From Pseudomonadota bacterium (GTDB lineage: Bacteria; Pseudomonadota; Gammaproteobacteria; Burkholderiales; Thiobacillaceae), in the NCBI GenBank assembly GCA_021791235.1, contig JAJYXA010000503.1, positions 1-6,692 of the forward strand: a stretch of 6,692 nucleotides of DNA, read 5' to 3'. Shown piece after piece: positions 5,958 to 6,692 of the stretch (positions are counted from its first letter, which is position 1; each line of letters begins with the position of its first letter). The notes under the pieces are model-generated. The model saw only the letters and a program-made list of their open reading frames with translations. It had not been told where the DNA came from and did not search any database. A program made the translations under genes and the position numbers.

Positions 5958-6595
5958 CAGGCGGCCAACCAGTCCGAATTCTTGCTGAGTGCGGCGGTCA
6001 GGCGCTGCCAGCGAGTGGGCAGCGAGGCATCGATCTGGTTGTTGGCGGTTTCCACGCGGCAGCTGCCGGGCTCGAGCTGCACATCGTCGGCAATCTGCCA
6101 GCCCATTTTTGTAAGCTCATCGCCGATCCTGTCCTTGACCAGCACGGCGTCGTCCGGATTCAGAAACAGCAGGGCCGGCTGGTGCAACGCCGGCAGGTAG
6201 CGAACCGCTTCCTTGACGATGGGAATGACCAGTTCGGGGCGGATCGCCAGTGCCGATTTCAACATCGCACGGGCAAGGTCGACCGACAGGTCGAGGACTT
6301 GCTGCGAGATAGTTTCATCGGCCTGGCCGACTTCCACCGAGAACGTGCTGGCCAGATCGCGCAGCCGGGCAGCTTCGCGGGCGGCTTCCTCGCGTCCTGC
6401 AGCGAGCCCCTCGGCATGGCCGGCGTGATAGCCCTCCTGCCTGGCCTGTTCCTGGATGGCGGTGATCTGCTCGATCGTGGGCAGGACGACTGCGGTTTGG
6501 CCGGCATTTTTTGCCGGGTGCAGAGGGGTGTCGAAGCTGGTCATCTCCCAGGGCTGGAAGGCGCCCTGGTCGACGCTGGACAATACGCTAGACAT
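5957..6595 (-). CDS. fliH: FliH, flagellar export ATPase regulator / stator
   Basis: FliH is a cytoplasmic dimer that holds FliI, inhibits it, and anchors the ATPase complex to FliN and to the FlhA gate. The protein is 212 residues (E. coli 228). The N-terminal segment FQPWEMTSF (13-21) carries a Trp (W16) of the type through which FliH binds the C-ring or gate. The central GxxxG repeat helix has Gly at 55, 59, 63 and 67 ([18 protein letters not shown]). An Ala/Glu/Arg-rich coiled coil continues to about 110, and the V-ATPase-E-like C-terminal domain covers about 115-205 ([23 protein letters not shown]). A GA-rich ribosome binding site (AGGGAGAGGAG) precedes the ATG. The start overlaps the fliG stop by 8 nt and the end overlaps fliI by 1 nt. 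Confidence 0.97.
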   Translation of the reverse strand: MSSVLSSVDQGAFQPWEMTSFDTPLHPAKNAGQTAVVLPTIEQITAIQEQARQEGYHAGHAEGLAAGREEAAREAARLRDLASTFSVEVGQADETISQQVLDLSVDLARAMLKSALAIRPELVIPIVKEAVRYLPALHQPALLFLNPDDAVLVKDRIGDELTKMGWQIADDVQLEPGSCRVETANNQIDASLPTRWQRLTAALSKNSDWLAA

Positions 6596-6692
6596 ACTGC
6601 TCCTCTCCCTTCGCGCCCAGCGAGATCTGGCCTTCGTCGGCCAGGCGGCGGACGATCATCAGGATTTCCTTCTGCTGCGCCTCGACTTCGGA
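6588..6692 (-). CDS. fliG: FliG, flagellar motor switch protein (C-terminal end only)
   Basis: FliG is the C-ring subunit that contacts the stators and generates torque. Only the last 34 codons are inside the window; the rest lies beyond the right edge. Reading the minus strand from 6692 gives a frame beginning SEVEAQQKEILMIVRRL, then [17 protein letters not shown] and a TAG stop at 6590-6588. This matches the end of FliG, where a VEAQQK-type helix and an Ile/Leu-rich helix are followed by a GxI-type turn, ILG/LGxKGEE and a short hydrophobic C-terminus. The stop codon lies inside the fliH start (ATGTCTAG, 8 nt shared). The torque-helix charges lie outside the window and cannot be judged. Confidence 0.93.
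   Translation of the reverse strand, partial: SEVEAQQKEILMIVRRLADEGQISLGAKGEEQYV
6600..6610 (-). promoter_or_regulatory. Ribosome binding site of fliH
   Basis: Read on the minus strand this is AGGGAGAGGAG, ending 4 nt before the ATG at 6595; the GGAGAGG part gives the better spacing. It lies inside the last codons of fliG. Confidence 0.65.

Noticed and set aside
4791..6200. A 469-codon open frame on the plus strand, opposite fliI and fliH
   Set aside because: Same reasoning: it mirrors the fliI codon pattern, has an Arg/His/Gly/Asp-biased composition and no family motif.

Overview
This window is a stretch of a core flagellar gene cluster in which every gene lies on the minus strand. In transcription order (right to left) it holds the 3' end of fliG, then complete fliH, fliI, fliJ, fliK, fliL, fliM, fliN and fliO, and the 5' part of fliP, which runs off the left edge. 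This is the usual fliFGHIJK-fliLMNOPQR order of proteobacteria. The high GC content and the character of the FliM, FliI, FliJ and FliK proteins suggest a motile betaproteobacterium. That placement comes from reading the proteins, not from a database search, and the genus cannot be given.

Layout by region: 6588-6692 is the last 34 codons of the rotor protein FliG. 4081-6595 carries the export ATPase module fliH-fliI-fliJ (ATPase regulator, ATPase, central stalk/chaperone-escort protein). 2836-4065 is fliK, the secreted hook-length ruler and substrate-specificity switch protein. 2710-2835 is the only sizeable non-coding gap (126 nt). It falls where enterobacteria have the boundary between the fliFGHIJK and fliLMNOPQR operons. 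2221-2709 is fliL (stator-associated membrane protein), followed by the switch/C-ring genes fliM (1208-2212) and fliN (820-1215). 404-823 is fliO and 1-390 is the start of fliP, both for the inner-membrane export gate.

The genes work together as follows. FliG, FliM and FliN form the C-ring that generates torque and reverses rotation when CheY-P binds FliM. FliH and FliI dock cargo at the C-ring and export gate, FliJ links the ATPase to the gate, FliO helps assemble the FliP channel, FliK sets hook length, and FliL supports the stators. Genes are tightly packed, with overlaps of 8 nt (fliG/fliH), 1 nt (fliH/fliI), 8 nt (fliM/fliN) and 4 nt (fliN/fliO), so translational coupling is likely.

All genes appear intact. 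I saw no mobile element, CRISPR array, RNA gene or foreign insertion, and no evidence of an undescribed system. The parts most worth a second look are the fliK-fliL gap and a few small protein or translation-start peculiarities.
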